NCBI GenBank assembly: GCA_023053575.1
Contig: JAKZAP010000021.1
Span: 15,686,212 to 15,750,211 of the forward strand
Origin: Branchinecta lynchi
Taxonomy: Eukaryota; Arthropoda; Branchiopoda; Anostraca; Branchinectidae
DNA length: 64,000 nt
Reading direction: 5' to 3'
The notes under the pieces are model-generated. The model made no database searches. It was not told the origin of the DNA and worked only from the letters and a program-made list of their open reading frames with translations. Made by a program: the position numbers and the translations under genes. Below are positions 43,145 through 56,300 of this stretch, one piece after another; within the stretch, counting starts at the first letter, position 1; every line of letters starts with the position of its first letter.

Positions 43145-44958
43145 CAGGGGCGTCACTAGCCTTTTACCTTTGGGGGAGGGGACGTCCGGTTTGTGCCGAC
43201 GGACTAAAAAATGTGCCGACAAAACACGCCATTGCCGCTTCGCGGCAACGGCGTACATTTCCCGCCAGCACAGAATAGAACCGGGGTAAAACTAACTGTA
43301 ATGCATCAGCTGATATTATTCCTTTGATGTAATTTCGTATTTTAAAGTTCACATATTTGACTTTCCATTTTAGCCTTCGCTAAAAAGCGAAGCTTCCAAC
43401 GACTGTACCAAGAACAAGTTAAAGTAAGCGCCGCAGGCGAAATTTTTTAAATCTGCCTTTTTTCCGGAAAAATTTAGCTATACCTACCATACAATTTCTA
43501 GCTTTTAACGTGTTTCAGCGAATTTCAAGTCTAAAGCGCCAACCTAAATGAACCACTGTTCTTCTAAATAAAGAATACTACAAAATACTACAAAACGGAT
43601 CAATTGAGGTTATTCCTTTGGTATAATTTCGTATTTTAAAGTTCACATATTCGGCTTTTCATTTTAGCTTTCGCTGGAAAGCGAAGCTTCCAACGACTGT
43701 ACCAAGGCAAGCGCCGCAGGCGATATTTTTTTAATCTGTTTTTTTTTGCGGAAAATTCAGCTATAGTACCATACAATTTCCGGCTTTTGCCGTGTTTCAA
43801 ACCCCAAGAATTTCTATCCTAAAAGGAAAACTAAAACTAAAATTCTTCGAAACAGGGAACACTAAAAAATGCGCCGCAGGCGAAATTTTGTGTAAAACTT
43901 ACTGTAATGCATCAGTTGACATTGTTCCTTTGATGTAAATTCATATATTTGATTTCACATATTCGGCTTTTCGTTTAAACTTTTGCTAAGAAGCGAAGCT
44001 TCCAACAAGTTGAACTAAGCAACGCCGGCGGATTTTTTTAAAATCTGTATTTTTTCCGGAAAAATTTGCGACCGACAAATGTTTGCAGAATTTGATTTCT
44101 TACGTATAAAAGACCCGGTGTGCGGACAACAATACCGACGCCCGACTAAAGCATTCAGAATTCGATTTCTTCTGTGTTTTGCCCGACAAGATTGTAAAGA
44201 ACTTTATTTTTTACGCGTAAATAGAAGCCGATGTACCGACGAGGCTTGAACTTGCGGCATGCGCCCGATAAAAAGTTACAGAATTTGATTTTGTTTGTGT
44301 GTGTATAAAAAGAACCCGATGTGCCGACGAGAATACCGACGCCCGACAAAACCATCGAGCATTTGATTTGTTCTGTGTTTTGCTCGACTTGACTGTACAG
44401 AACTTGATTCATACGTATACAAATAACCCCTTGTGCCAATGAAACTTAAACTTCCTGGGTGCGCCCGACAAAGTTTGCAAAATTTGATTTCTTACGTATA
44501 AAAAGAACCCGATGTGCCGACAAACCGAGGCACGACAAAAGCATGCAGAATTCGATTTCTCCAGTGCTTTGCCAGACAAATGTTTGCAGGATTTCATTTC
44601 TTGCGTATCTCCGATGTGCCGACGAGTCGAACGACAAAAACTTAATTTTTTTTATTTCTTCTGGATTCCTTCTGTATAGAAAGAACCCAATGTGCCGACG
44701 AGAATACCGAGGCACGACAAAAGCATGCAGGATTCGATTTCTTCAGTGTTTTGCCCGACAAACGATTGCAGGATTTTATTTCTTGCATATAAAAACACCC
44801 AATGTACCGACGAATCGACCGATGCCTGATAAAAAAAATACACAATTTTATTTTTTCTGTATTTGCCGGCGCTTCGCTTCGACAAACAAGTTTCTCAGGA
44901 CCTTTGGGGGGGAGTCCCCCCCCTCTTTCCCCCCCCCCCCCCCCCAGTGACGCCCCTG
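43145..44958. mobile_element. 1.8-kb hAT-like element (CAGGGGCGTCACT ends)
   Basis: Ends CAGGGGCGTCACTAG and CCCAGTGACGCCCCTG. Flanks CCTATAT and CCTATAAT suggest an 8-bp duplication with one base lost. The interior has two tandem series: about 300-bp units with tccaacgactgtaccaag, and shorter units with atgtgccgacgag. Poly-G/C tracts lie at the right end. Many short frames in the second series are artefacts of the repeat. No transposase. Confidence 0.75.
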
Positions 44959-45005
44959 CCTATAATGCCAATGCAGCCTACTTTCATAACTGCATTCTTT
45001 AATTC

Positions 45006-45411
45006 TTAAAGGAACAGAAAACTTGACTCGGGGAGCTAGCTGACGTATCAAGAATTTACCCCGAGTCGATATCGAGAGTAAGAAAAATTCTCGTTACTAC
45101 TATTGCAGTTTCCGAGAATTGGACTACTGAGTTAGTAGAAAAAAAAAGCAAAAGGGTTGTGTGCCGGGAGTAGGAATCGAACGCACGACCTCTTGACTAC
45201 TATCCCGATGTGTTAGTCAACACGGCCAAAGGCGAACTTTTACAGTGAATAAGAGGCAATGGCCTGCCAGCTAGCTTTGGGAACAAGGAGGGGGGTCGAG
45301 ATAACAAAGAAGGGGGGGCCTGTGGTGAATAAGTCCCTGTATCTTTATCTAAGCCTAACAAGTTGGTTTGATAGCCGAAAGTTGCGTAGTCAAGTTTTCT
45401 GTGCCTTTAAA
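45006..45411. mobile_element. MITE G copy with tRNA-like segment
   Basis: Ends ttaaaggaacagaaaacttg and caagttttctgtgcctttaa. The tRNA-like piece (minus strand) lies at about 45157-45225. Confidence 0.78.
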
Positions 45412-45733
45412 CTCGGAGAACCAAATTACGTGAGTTACGTTCTGAGCCCGATAGCGACACCTCACTAATCTTTGCACATGCCACGATTCACTAGTTTACA
45501 TGCGCATTATGATCCCGACGAGTATTCAAGTATGGTATTGATGTGTAAAAACGGTATTCTGAACTTTGCCAAGTTCCTTCTAAAAGTCAATGGGTCTAAG
45601 AAAAGGTTTAAAACAGCCAAATCCGTGTATAATTTCTTAAAGGCAGAGCTTAGTTTTATAGTTTTGAGATAGTTTTAAATACTGAAACTTAAACAGTAAA
45701 ACAGTGCAAGGTGTGCTTCGACACGGACACCTG

Positions 45734-46130
45734 ACAGACGTTACTAGCCAGAATGTTTGGGGGGGGGGGGGCAAGGTATCTATCGACTGGCTGTTTATTT
45801 TTACAGACTGACCTGCAGGAAAAAACGACTATTTTGACGAAAATCAACTGATTTTAAGAAAAACGACTGTTTTTAAGAAGCATCGTGGAGCTTCGCGCCG
45901 ATTCTGCTATTTTCCGACTGGCCGATAAATTGAGGGGGGGGGGGGGAGGAAGGTATCTACCGACTGGCTGGTCACTTTTACCGACTGTTTTTACAGGATG
46001 ACACTACTATTTTGACGAAAATCGACTGTTTTTAAGATACATCGTGGAGCTTCGCGCCGATTCGGCTATTTTTTACCGACTGGCCGACAACATTGGGGGG
46101 GGGGGACTCCCCCCATACGTAACGCCCCTG
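45734..46130. mobile_element. Poly-G MITE (CAGACGTTACTAG / GTAACGCCCCTG ends)
   Basis: Ends are relatives of the 43145 element. Three G tracts, and repeated aaaacgactgtttttaag, catcgtggagcttcgcgccg. Related fragments at 59117-59215 and 61497-61676. Confidence 0.7.
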
Positions 46131-46648
46131 ACCTACATAGTTAACCTATAGAAAATTCAGTGAGTCACACGAAAAGATTTTTTTTTTAGACCTTTGATAG
46201 CTATTTTTTAATAGATATATCCCTTCAGAAACTAGTTATCACAAGCCGACTGCAAGTCATGAGTGCTAAACGCTGCTACATGACGGCAGAGGTGTTATAA
46301 TCAGGAGTTTGCTAGACTAATAGTGCGAACACACAATGAGGATCGGGAGCTCCCGGTCTGGAATTCCTGCCCGGATTTGCGGCGCCATCATCACTTCCAT
46401 ATGGAAAAGTTTATTTTTTTTTCAACTTGATGATGAAAGTGCAGGAAACCCGGCCGAGAAATCCTCATCGCTTGTTCGCACTTTAAGGCCGAATCTTTCT
46501 TGGTCGAATCACTCTTTCTTGTCCGAATCTTTTTTTACTGTGGAAGTGCAAATGACTAGGATCTAAGCCAGGAAGTCGAGCCACTGGTTCATGAACTTTG
46601 AACTGGTTCACTGGACGGCAGAGGTGTTACAATGAAGAGCGTGCTACA
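46131..46648. other. Intergenic, short duplicated segment only
   Basis: gtgcaaatgactaggatcta and aggaagtcgagccactggtt (46545-46590) recur at 47120-47140 and 47313-47335 on either side of a TA-type MITE. No gene. Confidence 0.45.
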
Positions 46649-47096
46649 GTTTAAAAAGTTTCTCCGAATAAGGATTCAGTATTTGCTACTGGGATCAATC
46701 TATCTCTATTGGGATAAAATTAATCCGATAAATATTCTTTGAGCCCAAGCCGACTTTGAAACAATTATTCAAACAATGTTTACAACGGGTACGTCAGCTA
46801 CGATTCTTCATCAGCGATATTTGGGCCCTTCTTGGCAAGGGTCCTCGTCAGGCTGTCAATCCTCTGGTTCAACTTCGGGGAAGGAAGAAAAAAAAAATGG
46901 GGAAGGAAAAGCTTCCTTCCCCGAAGCTGAACCAGAGAATTGACAGCCTGACGAGGACCCTTGCCAAGAAGGGCCGAAATATCGCTGACGAAGAACCGTA
47001 ACTGACGTATCCGTTGTAAACATTGTTTGAATAAATTAATCCGAATTAGGGATAATCTTATCTCAATAAAGGCAAGATTAATCCCAGTAGCAAATG
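46649..47096. mobile_element. TA-type MITE interrupted by foldback E
   Basis: Left part aaaaagtttctccgaataag to about 46735 and right part attaatccgaattagggata to cccagtagcaaat at 47095. The foldback 46765-47034 sits between. The right terminus is damaged. Confidence 0.7.
46765..47034. mobile_element. Foldback E, complete copy
   Basis: Arms of about 125 bp: ttattcaaacaatgtttaca through ggcccttcttggcaagggtc against gacccttgccaagaagggcc through tgtaaacattgtttgaataa. An A-rich loop lies at about 46887-46905. Confidence 0.88.
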
Positions 47097-47142
47097 GGGT
47101 CTTTCTTGGCTGTAGAAGTGCAAATGACTAGGATCTAGACCA

Positions 47143-47310
47143 CACTGCAAAAAGTTTCTCCGAGTAAGGATTAAAGTTAACTGCAGTATTTGCTAACTGG
47201 CATTAATCTTATCTCTACTGAGATAAGATTAATCCGAATTAGAGATAAGATTATCTTTTTAGAGACAAGATTAATCCCAGTAGCAAATACTGCAAGATTG
47301 TATTTTAGTG
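47143..47310. mobile_element. TA-type MITE copy
   Basis: Starts cactgcaaaaagtttctccg and ends gcaagattgtattttagtg. Well-preserved palindromic interior. Confidence 0.78.
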
Positions 47311-48088
47311 CAGGAAGTCGAACCCCTGGTTCATGAGAACCTATCCTAATCCCACGTCTCGCAAGCATGTGGAACGTCCCTTTACAGGAAACACCAGAAG
47401 CGAAAACACCATCGATTCTTATAATCCTCAACAATAAAAAAGAATATAACAAACGAAACAAGTATGACAGAACAAATACCAATACAAACCATACACATTT
47501 GATGTTAGTCGGCTCTTTCATAATTAGGAAACATCTGGACGCACTGTCTGAAACTGCACATTTTGTATGTAAGTGACAGCGGTCAAGATGACTGAATTTC
47601 ATAACCCAGAAAATTAAGCGTTAATGAACTTAGAAAAGAAAAACCGCATAGAACACTAATCACCATTACATAACTGCCGGATTTCCCACTTCTCACAAAC
47701 GCAACGGGTATCATCAACATGGCTAAATGGCACAGTGCACAAAAGATCATTGAAAGGATTATTTAGTCCACTGATCCACGCCAGTACCCAGAAAGAGAAT
47801 CAAAACACGGCAGCTTCACGAGCAAGGAACAAAGCGAGGGTTTGCTCACTTAATGTTTGCGTTTAAATCCGCTGCTCTCTTTGAATGCCTGCACATATTT
47901 TCTAGTTCTGTTCGAACCATGATGTAAAATATTGCACGCCCGACTGTAATATTTTGAAGACACTTATAAGTTTGTTTTGTATTATTTCCTTTCGTTCCCT
48001 TTATGAGTCTTGCATTTTTTTTTATCCGCATGAGAGCCCCACCAAAACCGATGCCAGCTTCCCGCAGGCAACGTTCATTTTTAATCTA

Positions 48089-48254
48089 CACTGTAAAAAA
48101 ATATCTTGCAGTGTTTGCTACTGGGATTAATCTTGTCTCTAAAGAGATGATCTTATCTATAACTCGGATTAATATTATCTCAGTAGAGATACCACTGCAA
48201 TGAGATAATACTGCAGATAACTTCAATCCTTACTCGAAGAAACTTTTTACACTG
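48089..48254. mobile_element. TA-type MITE copy with TA duplication
   Basis: Ends cactgtaaaaaaatatcttg and gaagaaactttttacactg, flanked by TA on both sides. Confidence 0.82.
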
Positions 48255-50200
48255 TAGTTCGGACAAGACCCTACATCCTATTAGAAAATTACTCTTACAC
48301 AACCCCTTTGCAGAACGGCATTTGCTCATTTACGACCCGATCAGAAAGATTACTTTGTAAGACCCTGGAGGCAAGTTGATATACAACCGATTACGAAAGT
48401 GGACACCGTCATACACCACTTTTTGATTATGTAACTACGAGAGAAGTCTGAAATTCTTACTTATGTATTCCTAAATAAACTGCAATTTCTTACACTTGAC
48501 ATTTGGTGCAAACATAATTATTCGGAATAAACCATCAATCAACAGCTAAATCTTTGTGCAAAATTTGGAATGTGCAAGACACTTATATTATCACGAAAAG
48601 GGCTGACCAACCCACATCTCTAACATCAATCGACACTATCACACGCTGACCTTACCAGAGTAGCCTATATTCGACATCGATACCATGGGCATATAAATAT
48701 GATTAGCGGTGCTCTCCCAGATATTAGAAAAGAAATTCAATTCTGGCATCAGTAATGTTAGTCAGTCTAAATGTCCAAAAATTCTGGACCCTGGGCATAC
48801 AAAATGATTAGCGATACTCTCCCAAATATTAGAAAAGATATTCAATTCTGGCATCAAAAATGTTTAGTCAGTCTAAATGTCCAAAAATTTTGGAAATGCC
48901 CAAAAATTTTGGACAATTAGTCCGCCCAAGATTTGTCAAGTCTAGGTGTTCGGCGATACATCCTAAAATCTTTTAGGGATTCGTGTTCCGAAATAAGAGG
49001 CTAGAGCCTAACAGAAATATTGTACATTCGATCGGTAGAATTCTGGAACGTCCTTCGCGCTACCTAGCATATAAATTCTGGGTTCTCTGAGATCTTAGTA
49101 GAAGATCAACAATTCAGATGTTCACTGCACTCCCCTAACAAACGACCTGCATCTGGAAATCATGCTGGTTTAAACTAACTGGCATAAACATCAAATATGC
49201 TTTGGCCCTCTGGTCGTGGAAAGGTAGTCCCACTTCGGCTTAGGTCTGGAATTTCCCCAGTTTTTTAAGAAACAAAACTCGGGATAGGCTATTTTGCCAC
49301 ACCAACTTCAGCTCTAGCCATCCAAGATCACACCCTTTAATCTGCTTAGCTGTTTGACGACTCTTTCCGTTCTGCCGCCTGTCTTCGTAAACAAGATTAT
49401 ACGGTGCTTCTAAAGCCTCGTGTCTTTTAAAGGACAGCTATATTTCTGATTTACTCTACGTTCCTATAACCACTCCGTCCTTCAGGCTCCAAACATTCCT
49501 AACGGCATTACACCGACTTCTGCATCTGCCATAGCTCGCTTGTTTCGAAGCGGATCAGGCTCCCGCGTATTGTTTCCGAGGAGCTAATCGCTCATAAAGA
49601 CCGGTCATGCCATTTTTTCCACGTTCCCCGTCAAAGGTAAGGGGGCGGGGCGCGGCTAAATCCGGGTCTGTAATTTTTGGAATATAGCCACAGTTTCAAA
49701 GGAGCCAGGTGGGCTAAAATTTTGCCACAGAAACCGTTTCTACTGCTACGTGTGCTTTAACAGATGCTATTAGTTCCGTAACCATCCGCTAGGCATCGTT
49801 GGTGTTAAATTTGACATTAGATTAGATTATATTTTTAGATTATATGTGGGGTTTAATGGAAAAAAATACTAAGAACTACAAAACCCTCTAGAAGTTTACA
49901 CTTGTTAAGGGGTTTAACAAACCCCCTTTGAGAGATTGAGAGATCTTCAATAAAGCTTTTGAAAACTAAAAGCAAACAACGGAACTTCCACCAACTTCTA
50001 ACTGGTTCCCAAAACCCTGTACTGTTTGCTGTAACTCCACACCTTTGCTGTATATCAATCGAGCACAATGGATCCAGTGACATTTGACAAATAGTTTCGG
50101 TGAGCCTTGGAACTTTTTTTTGTTTTGTATTACTTATTTTTACTTATTTTCTTCATTGGGTGGTCCACATCAATGTAGGACGCAACAGTACAGTATTAGG
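48255..50200. other. Intergenic, one tandem duplication
   Basis: A 100-bp duplication at about 48685-48895 (atgattagcggtgctctccc, attcaattctggcatcagta, gtctaaatgtccaaaaattc appear twice in order). The rest shows no gene, ends or tails that I recognise. Confidence 0.5.
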
Positions 50201-50212
50201 ACCCTTTACACT

Positions 50213-50516
50213 GAGTGCGTTCCAACCTACTTACCGTAGTTACTACGCATGACGTCCCGAATTCTGGCTTTTTGCCGTCAAGGCCGAAACAATGTTTCTA
50301 TTTTCCAGCAGAACATCATGCCACGGACCACTCCGACCAATCCCGTTACAGAGATCCGTAGTTACCACGCTTACTAAACTCCCGAGCATGGTAAGCAAAA
50401 GTTCCTATTAGTTACTATTTCGAGAAGGTTGGAACGGTCAGCGTAGTAACTTTTTACGAGGTCGGAACGAAAATAGTAACTAATAGTTACTACTGTTAGA
50501 AGGGTGGAACACGCTC
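50213..50516. mobile_element. MITE K inserted into element L
   Basis: Ends gagtgcgttccaacct and agggtggaacacgctc, flanked by ACT on both sides. The sequence rejoined across it, cactgtcagaggtttgatag, is the left end of element L. Confidence 0.8.
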
Positions 50517-50903
50517 ACTGTCAGAGGTTTGATAGCAGGTAACACATGTTTGCGCATCCTGGTGTTAAACCTTATGATAACTAAGCTGGACTTTTTAAGT
50601 GTAACTTCTCTAGACAAAAATTCTGTTATGAACTTCTTAACTTTTATCTTTCGCGAAAAGACAAGATTTAGAAGAGTCCGAAACTTTTTCGCCCAAATAC
50701 AAATTATACTGACAGGTACCTCAAGTCCTTTGTACCCTATTTCGTACACCACTTTAATTCTATGTAGTAATTAGTATGGTAAACTGTATATATTAATATT
50801 GAGTTCCTGAACTGGCCGTTTTAGAGCCTTTGGCATGTTGGCAGTTCCGGGATTCGTCTGCTGATTTCTTTTCGTTTTTACAAATAAAGCAAAGCAAAGC
50901 AAA

Positions 50904-51197
50904 GAGCGTGTTCCACCCTTCTAACAATAGTTACTATTTCCGCTCCATCCTCACGAAAAGTTACTACGCCGACTGTTTCAACCTTCTCGAAATTGTAACT
51001 AATAGTTACTATTTGCTTACCATGCTAGGGAGCGTGGTAAGTGTAGTAACTACGCATCTCTACAACGTGATTTCTCGGATTCGCCCGTGGCATGATATTC
51101 AGCTGGAAAATAGAAAAATCGTTCCAGCCTTGACGGCAGAAAGCCAGAATTCGTGACGTCATGCGTAGTAACTATGGTAAGTAGGGCGGACACGCTC
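50904..51197. mobile_element. MITE K, inverted copy
   Basis: Same ends in opposite orientation (gagcgtgttccacccttcta ... taagtagggcggacacgctc). It follows an aaagc repeat that ends a short LINE or SINE tail (50880-50903). Confidence 0.78.
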
Positions 51198-51510
51198 TAA
51201 GTGTCGACTGTGAATTTTTAAACTTATTATCAAAATGTCTTTTATAGTCTTATTATATGTATTAGTGGTAAACTGTACGACGATCCAATGCTAGCGAGCG
51301 AACTGTACGAGCTAGTAAGGAAATAAAAGATATTATTATTATAAGAGTCGTTCACCACAAGGATGCGCAAATGTTTGTTTTCTATTGCCAAAATTCTGAA
51401 AGTGTACCAATCAGAAATAACTCTGTCTCACCGTGCTGAATTGTCACCTCTTATATCAGTCTAGCCAAGTAATTTAGCGAGATTTCGGCAAATAATTTTT
51501 AGGGAACGAG

Positions 51511-51793
51511 CCTGATGAAAATTAGTAGTATGAAGTTGTACGAAAAAGTAGCATGACGTACGAATTGATGCTACTACATGCTTCTATGTCAGGAGTACCG
51601 TGTTGCTGCATGCTACTATTAGCGTGACTAGATGCTACTATGGCAAGACAGGATGCTACTGGATATTACTGCTTAAGATTGGCCCAGTCCGAGGCACATT
51701 AAATGATAGTATTCGTTACTATTACAGTCAAATACATGCAACCTTTTCGTACAACTATCATACAACTACGAAGCCTACAAATTTTTCATCGGG
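51511..51793. mobile_element. MITE F, inverted copy
   Basis: Ends cctgatgaaaattagtag and caaatttttcatcggg, flanked by AG on both sides. Interior as in 10555-10842, reversed. Confidence 0.78.
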
Positions 51794-52043
51794 AGAACAG
51801 GAATTAGTCTTTGTGTTTTCATTTACAGCTTTCCTCTACGGGGGGGGGGGGGGGCAGTACCAAAATGTCCGGTCGCTAGGACACAACATTTAAGTATTTA
51901 CCATTCAATCAGTCGGAAACAATCCCCCCCCCTCCGGAAACCAAATAAAGAAGAAATTCCGAGTCCTAGGCCGCAGGTCACGAACTCCGAACTTAACATT
52001 TCTGGCAGCACTTCAGAAAACTAGAGGCTTATGCACTGAGCGC

Positions 52044-52146
52044 CTAGAACTTGTAGATAAGGTCCATAATTGAATCGTAGATCATGAAGGTGATGGCGAC
52101 ATCTAGACAGACTCGACTCAGTCGAGGAACTGTGCCCTTGTAGAAG
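52044..52146 (-). CDS. SLC25A1: SLC25A1 terminal coding exon
   Basis: Acceptor ttctag|C completes Ala, then [20 protein letters not shown] and [13 protein letters not shown] followed by TAG at 52046-52044. It matches the conserved carrier end [21 protein letters not shown]. Length and stop position fit the family. No convincing minus-strand polyadenylation signal was picked out just downstream. Confidence 0.95.
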
Positions 52147-53288
52147 CTAGAAGATAAACATTCATTCACATTTCAAACGTTGGATTATCTTCACTTGTCT
52201 AGGAGATATTTCCACAGTATATTTAAAGGACCTCTCTTCCCTATAATACTATCTCAACCTACTTCCATAATCACTCCATATATTTCTAAACCCGGAGACC
52301 CCAATTTCGTACGGTTCTTTCTTGCCCCTTTAACAAAACCACACTGATTTTCTCACTTGCCGTATTTTGCTACCTTCGATGTGTCTCACGATGTCGACGG
52401 TTGTCTGCGACAAGTTTTTCTATCAGAAAAACCGGTTATGTAAATTAGTTCCCTGTTTTCGCTGGAAGTCAACGGGTCTCGGAAAAGACTTAAAACAGCC
52501 AAAACCGTGGGTTATTTGTTGAGAACACAGCCTAGATTTAAAGCATTCAAATGTTTCAAAATACTGTAAGTTGAATTTTAAATAGTGCGAAGGGTCCTTT
52601 CAGACAAACTGAGCTAAAAGTAAACAAAGAACTGATAGTAAAGGTTAGCTTTCGACATCGAGGTTGATATCGGAAAATAACACCGAGACGGTCACTGAAA
52701 ATGACCTCGGTAGTGCAGCAGAGCAAAATAACACTGGAGAGTAATGCCAAGACTTGAAAAAAAGTGACACACAGTCGAATGACAGTGAAACTAGCACCAC
52801 TAGCGATAGTGAACATCCCTACTGAAACTCAATCGGTCGTGCATCAGCGCTGGCTCCAACAACTTCACAATCCGAACAAAGCAAAAAAAAGATACAACCT
52901 CCCCAGTTTCCTCGACGTGTGCAGACAGCATCTTAGCTTTGTTAGAAATTTTTAAACCCGGAAGTTTGTCTCGCCTTAAATGTCGCAAGCGTAGTTAGCG
53001 CCGCTACGAGTATGGCCCGTTTGCGAAGCAAGGAAAGCATAGGTCTTGAACCTACCCCCTAGTGTTATTTTGTTCTGGTAGTGCAGCGAGGTTGACGTTT
53101 TTAAATGGTCACCGGCATCTTTATTCCGATATCAACCAAGACGGAGGTAATTTAACTATAAGAACTTTTTCGAACAGAACCACCATTACCACAAGACGTA
53201 TCCTCTGATAATCGTCACACAGAGACTTGGATGTGGGCACGACTTAATAATACAAGCTCAAAGAATTACTGACCGGTTGTCCTAGGAT

Positions 53289-53321
<33 letters not shown>

Positions 53322-56300
53322 CTGTATTTGAAAGCGATTAAGCCATATACAGAAAAACAAAATAAACAACAATCTCAACTAACAAACAACCTCACATTCT
53401 TTACTTAATATCCTACCGACTTTCTGCTAAACTAATAACTTTTTCTACCATGTTGCCAAAACACACTATAGACCTAGCATTTGTAGGAATGTATATGCAT
53501 TCCATGTCTGTTCAAGAAAAGCTAAAACAAAGCCACGGAAAAATCACAGCAAAACAGTATATTTTCATTCATTTACGAGAAGCGACCTCGAAGAATTCGT
53601 CAGAGCTGTGTTAGTTAAACGGCGGTTTACAGAAAGTCGTTCAGAGGTCAGAAGTCAGAAGAGACGAAAGAGATAATCAGAAACATAACACTTACGCTGC
53701 TGCCCCCTCGTTCCTCCAAATCTGAGTAAAGCAATCCCAGGTATTCTTGTACTTCGACGCCTCCAACCCCTGAAAAATAGTTTCAATTCAACCCAAAGAC
53801 GCTTGTATAGTACGCTTGTACTGCATCCTCAGTAAACACACTCCGACGGAAGCACTTCTCCTTCTAGTTAAGGACCAACAAAAGTTGACGTTAAAGACAT
53901 ACGCTCGCCGTTGCCGCGTTACAGAGATCCGTACTTACGCTAATAGTTATTATTAGTTACTATTTTGAGAAGGTTGGAAGTAAGTAACGAAGTTACTTTT
54001 TACGAGGTTCGAACAAAAATAGTAACTAATGTTAGAAGGCTGGAACACACTCTGAATGTGAGTGTTTTTTTTTTATAACGATGTTCTAGAGACGCTACCG
54101 ATTCACGCTTTAATATGTCATGTGGGGAGGGGGGGGGGGGGGGGTCACCACCCAGAATAAGTCAGGAGGCAACTGAGACATTTTTTTTTTCTCGAATAAA
54201 GTGAAGAATTCCAACTAGAACTTCGTGACTGCTTCACTGGTTGCAGATTTGCACAGCAACTCAAGCAACTGAAGCTGAATAAGCAACTCGAGACACCCCA
54301 AAGCTCTGAACGTCTAGTCAGCACGTTTAGTTTCGGAGTTACGTCGAAACCTCCTTCTTCAATGCTTCAATACTTTCAACTTCAGCATCGGGGTCAAAGA
54401 CGTTCATAGTGGAAAGATAGAGAACACCTATACGCCCCATGAGTAGCGATTATTAGCGCCTTTGGCGGTTGGTCTGTCATTAAAACAATCGTTCTGTTGA
54501 CGTTTCGACCGATCGATTTGTCAATCATCGTTATGCCCGGGCCACAGTCAGTCACATCTGTAAGAAATTTGGTTCGTTAATTTGGTTATTAGGCTACCCG
54601 CTCTTACGTCTCATCCTGGTCACACCTGGAACGAAGAAATTTAAGACACATTACCACCATCATCACTCAAAGGTAAACGAAACTGGCTAAAGTCAGTGAT
54701 GTAGTGAGAGGAACACATGCCTCTCTAAGATCACCCCGATCTTCCCCTCGAATAGAACCCAAGTCTAAGAAAGTCCTTTGAAACATTATTCGATTCAAAA
54801 GATTCTCACCACGTGCCTTTTTATCACAAGCAATCTGTTCTTACACCGCTTATTGCATTACTCGCGAAGCGCCAGTATTTCCGACTTCGCTCAGAGTATA
54901 TAAAGACTATTATCCATATATTATTTAAGTCAGTCCTCAGACGTAAGTCAGTGGACTAGGACCAGTGAACCAGTGTGTGCACTACATGTATTGAGTAAGT
55001 TGAAACTATTATTAAACCTATACTTTCACTCTAGTTTGTTTGAGTCTATCACGCCCTAGGAGACAGACCCCACAAGCCTCCCCCACGCTACCGATTATAC
55101 AGTGACAGGAGGTCCGAAGGTCCATCTTCTCATTTATACCGTATTACAGTGACTATGGTCTATGATTGGTCCAAACACTCAAAGATACGTTTCAAAATGG
55201 CGGAGATGGATTTTTCCATCTTGACTATTTTACTTTATCAGCGTCTTTTCTTCCCAATTTCGACCGCAAGACGGTCTTATTACCGGCGTTATTACCAGGT
55301 GTGACTACAGTGGGGACCGGGCATTAAACACGTGGAACGTCTTGTTGTTTGCAAATCTCTCGGCTTCTTTACTTTCACTTTCATTGTTTGAAGTGGGACA
55401 AGTACCAAACACTAGGTAGCGGGCAGTCCAATTTCCCGCGACGCGATTTCAGAGGAGTTCCCCGTCTTTTCTACTGTTATGGTCTTTGACCGGAACCTTC
55501 AGGAGTATTCTCGCCGTTCCCCGAGGACTGCACTTGAGTTTGTCCCGGAGACTCACTCCCCGTATTCTTGCGAGTCCCAACCCAACAGGCGGTGAATACT
55601 CCTATTATCCTCACCATCATCAAAAAGCACTCTTTTCAGATTCCGAGGGAATCAATTTTTGCTGGTGTTGGTGCAATGTAAAATTAATTAAGAATCAGAA
55701 CAAACAAAACAAAAAATAAAGTGTTTAGTTAAATTTTATAATTTATTAGAAGATAAAGATATTGTTCGCCTTTCTCTTCCTTTACTAAACAAGAGCTACG
55801 AGCTCATATGGCACTTGTTACGAGTAAGCACGGCTCGGTTATGTCAATGATATATCTAGTGTTTGCTAGGTGTCTTCCCACCAAGTTTCATCTCGTTCCC
55901 TCCACTCATAGCGTTTTAAAATATTTCCGGTTCTCCCTCCAGCTCCCCCAAAAAGTCACCGGATCCGGTCCGGATTTTAAGTGGGTCGTCTGAGGCATGA
56001 GGTCTTTCCAAATATCAAGTTTCATCGAGATCCGGTCACCCGTTTAAAAGTTATAAATACCTCAAGATTCCGGATTCCCCCTCCCTCCACTCCCCCGACA
56101 GTGCCCGAATCGGCTCGGTCATGTCAATGATGTATCTAGTGTTTGCTAGGTGTCTTCCCACCAAGTTTCATCTCGATCCCTCCACTCATAGCGTTTCCCA
56201 AGATTTCCGGTTGCCCCCTTCAGCTCCCCCCAAAAGTCACCGGATCCGGGCCGGATGTTAAGTGGGTCGTCTGAGGCATGAGGTCTTTCCAAATATCAAG

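Noticed and set aside
44155..45051. Cluster of overlapping frames on both strands
   Set aside because: Products of the short tandem units inside the hAT-like element at 43145-44958.
54559..55060. Solo LTR of a retrotransposon
   Set aside because: A TATA-like box and a polyadenylation-like region are present, but no second LTR, target duplication or primer site was confirmed; kept only as a tentative note.
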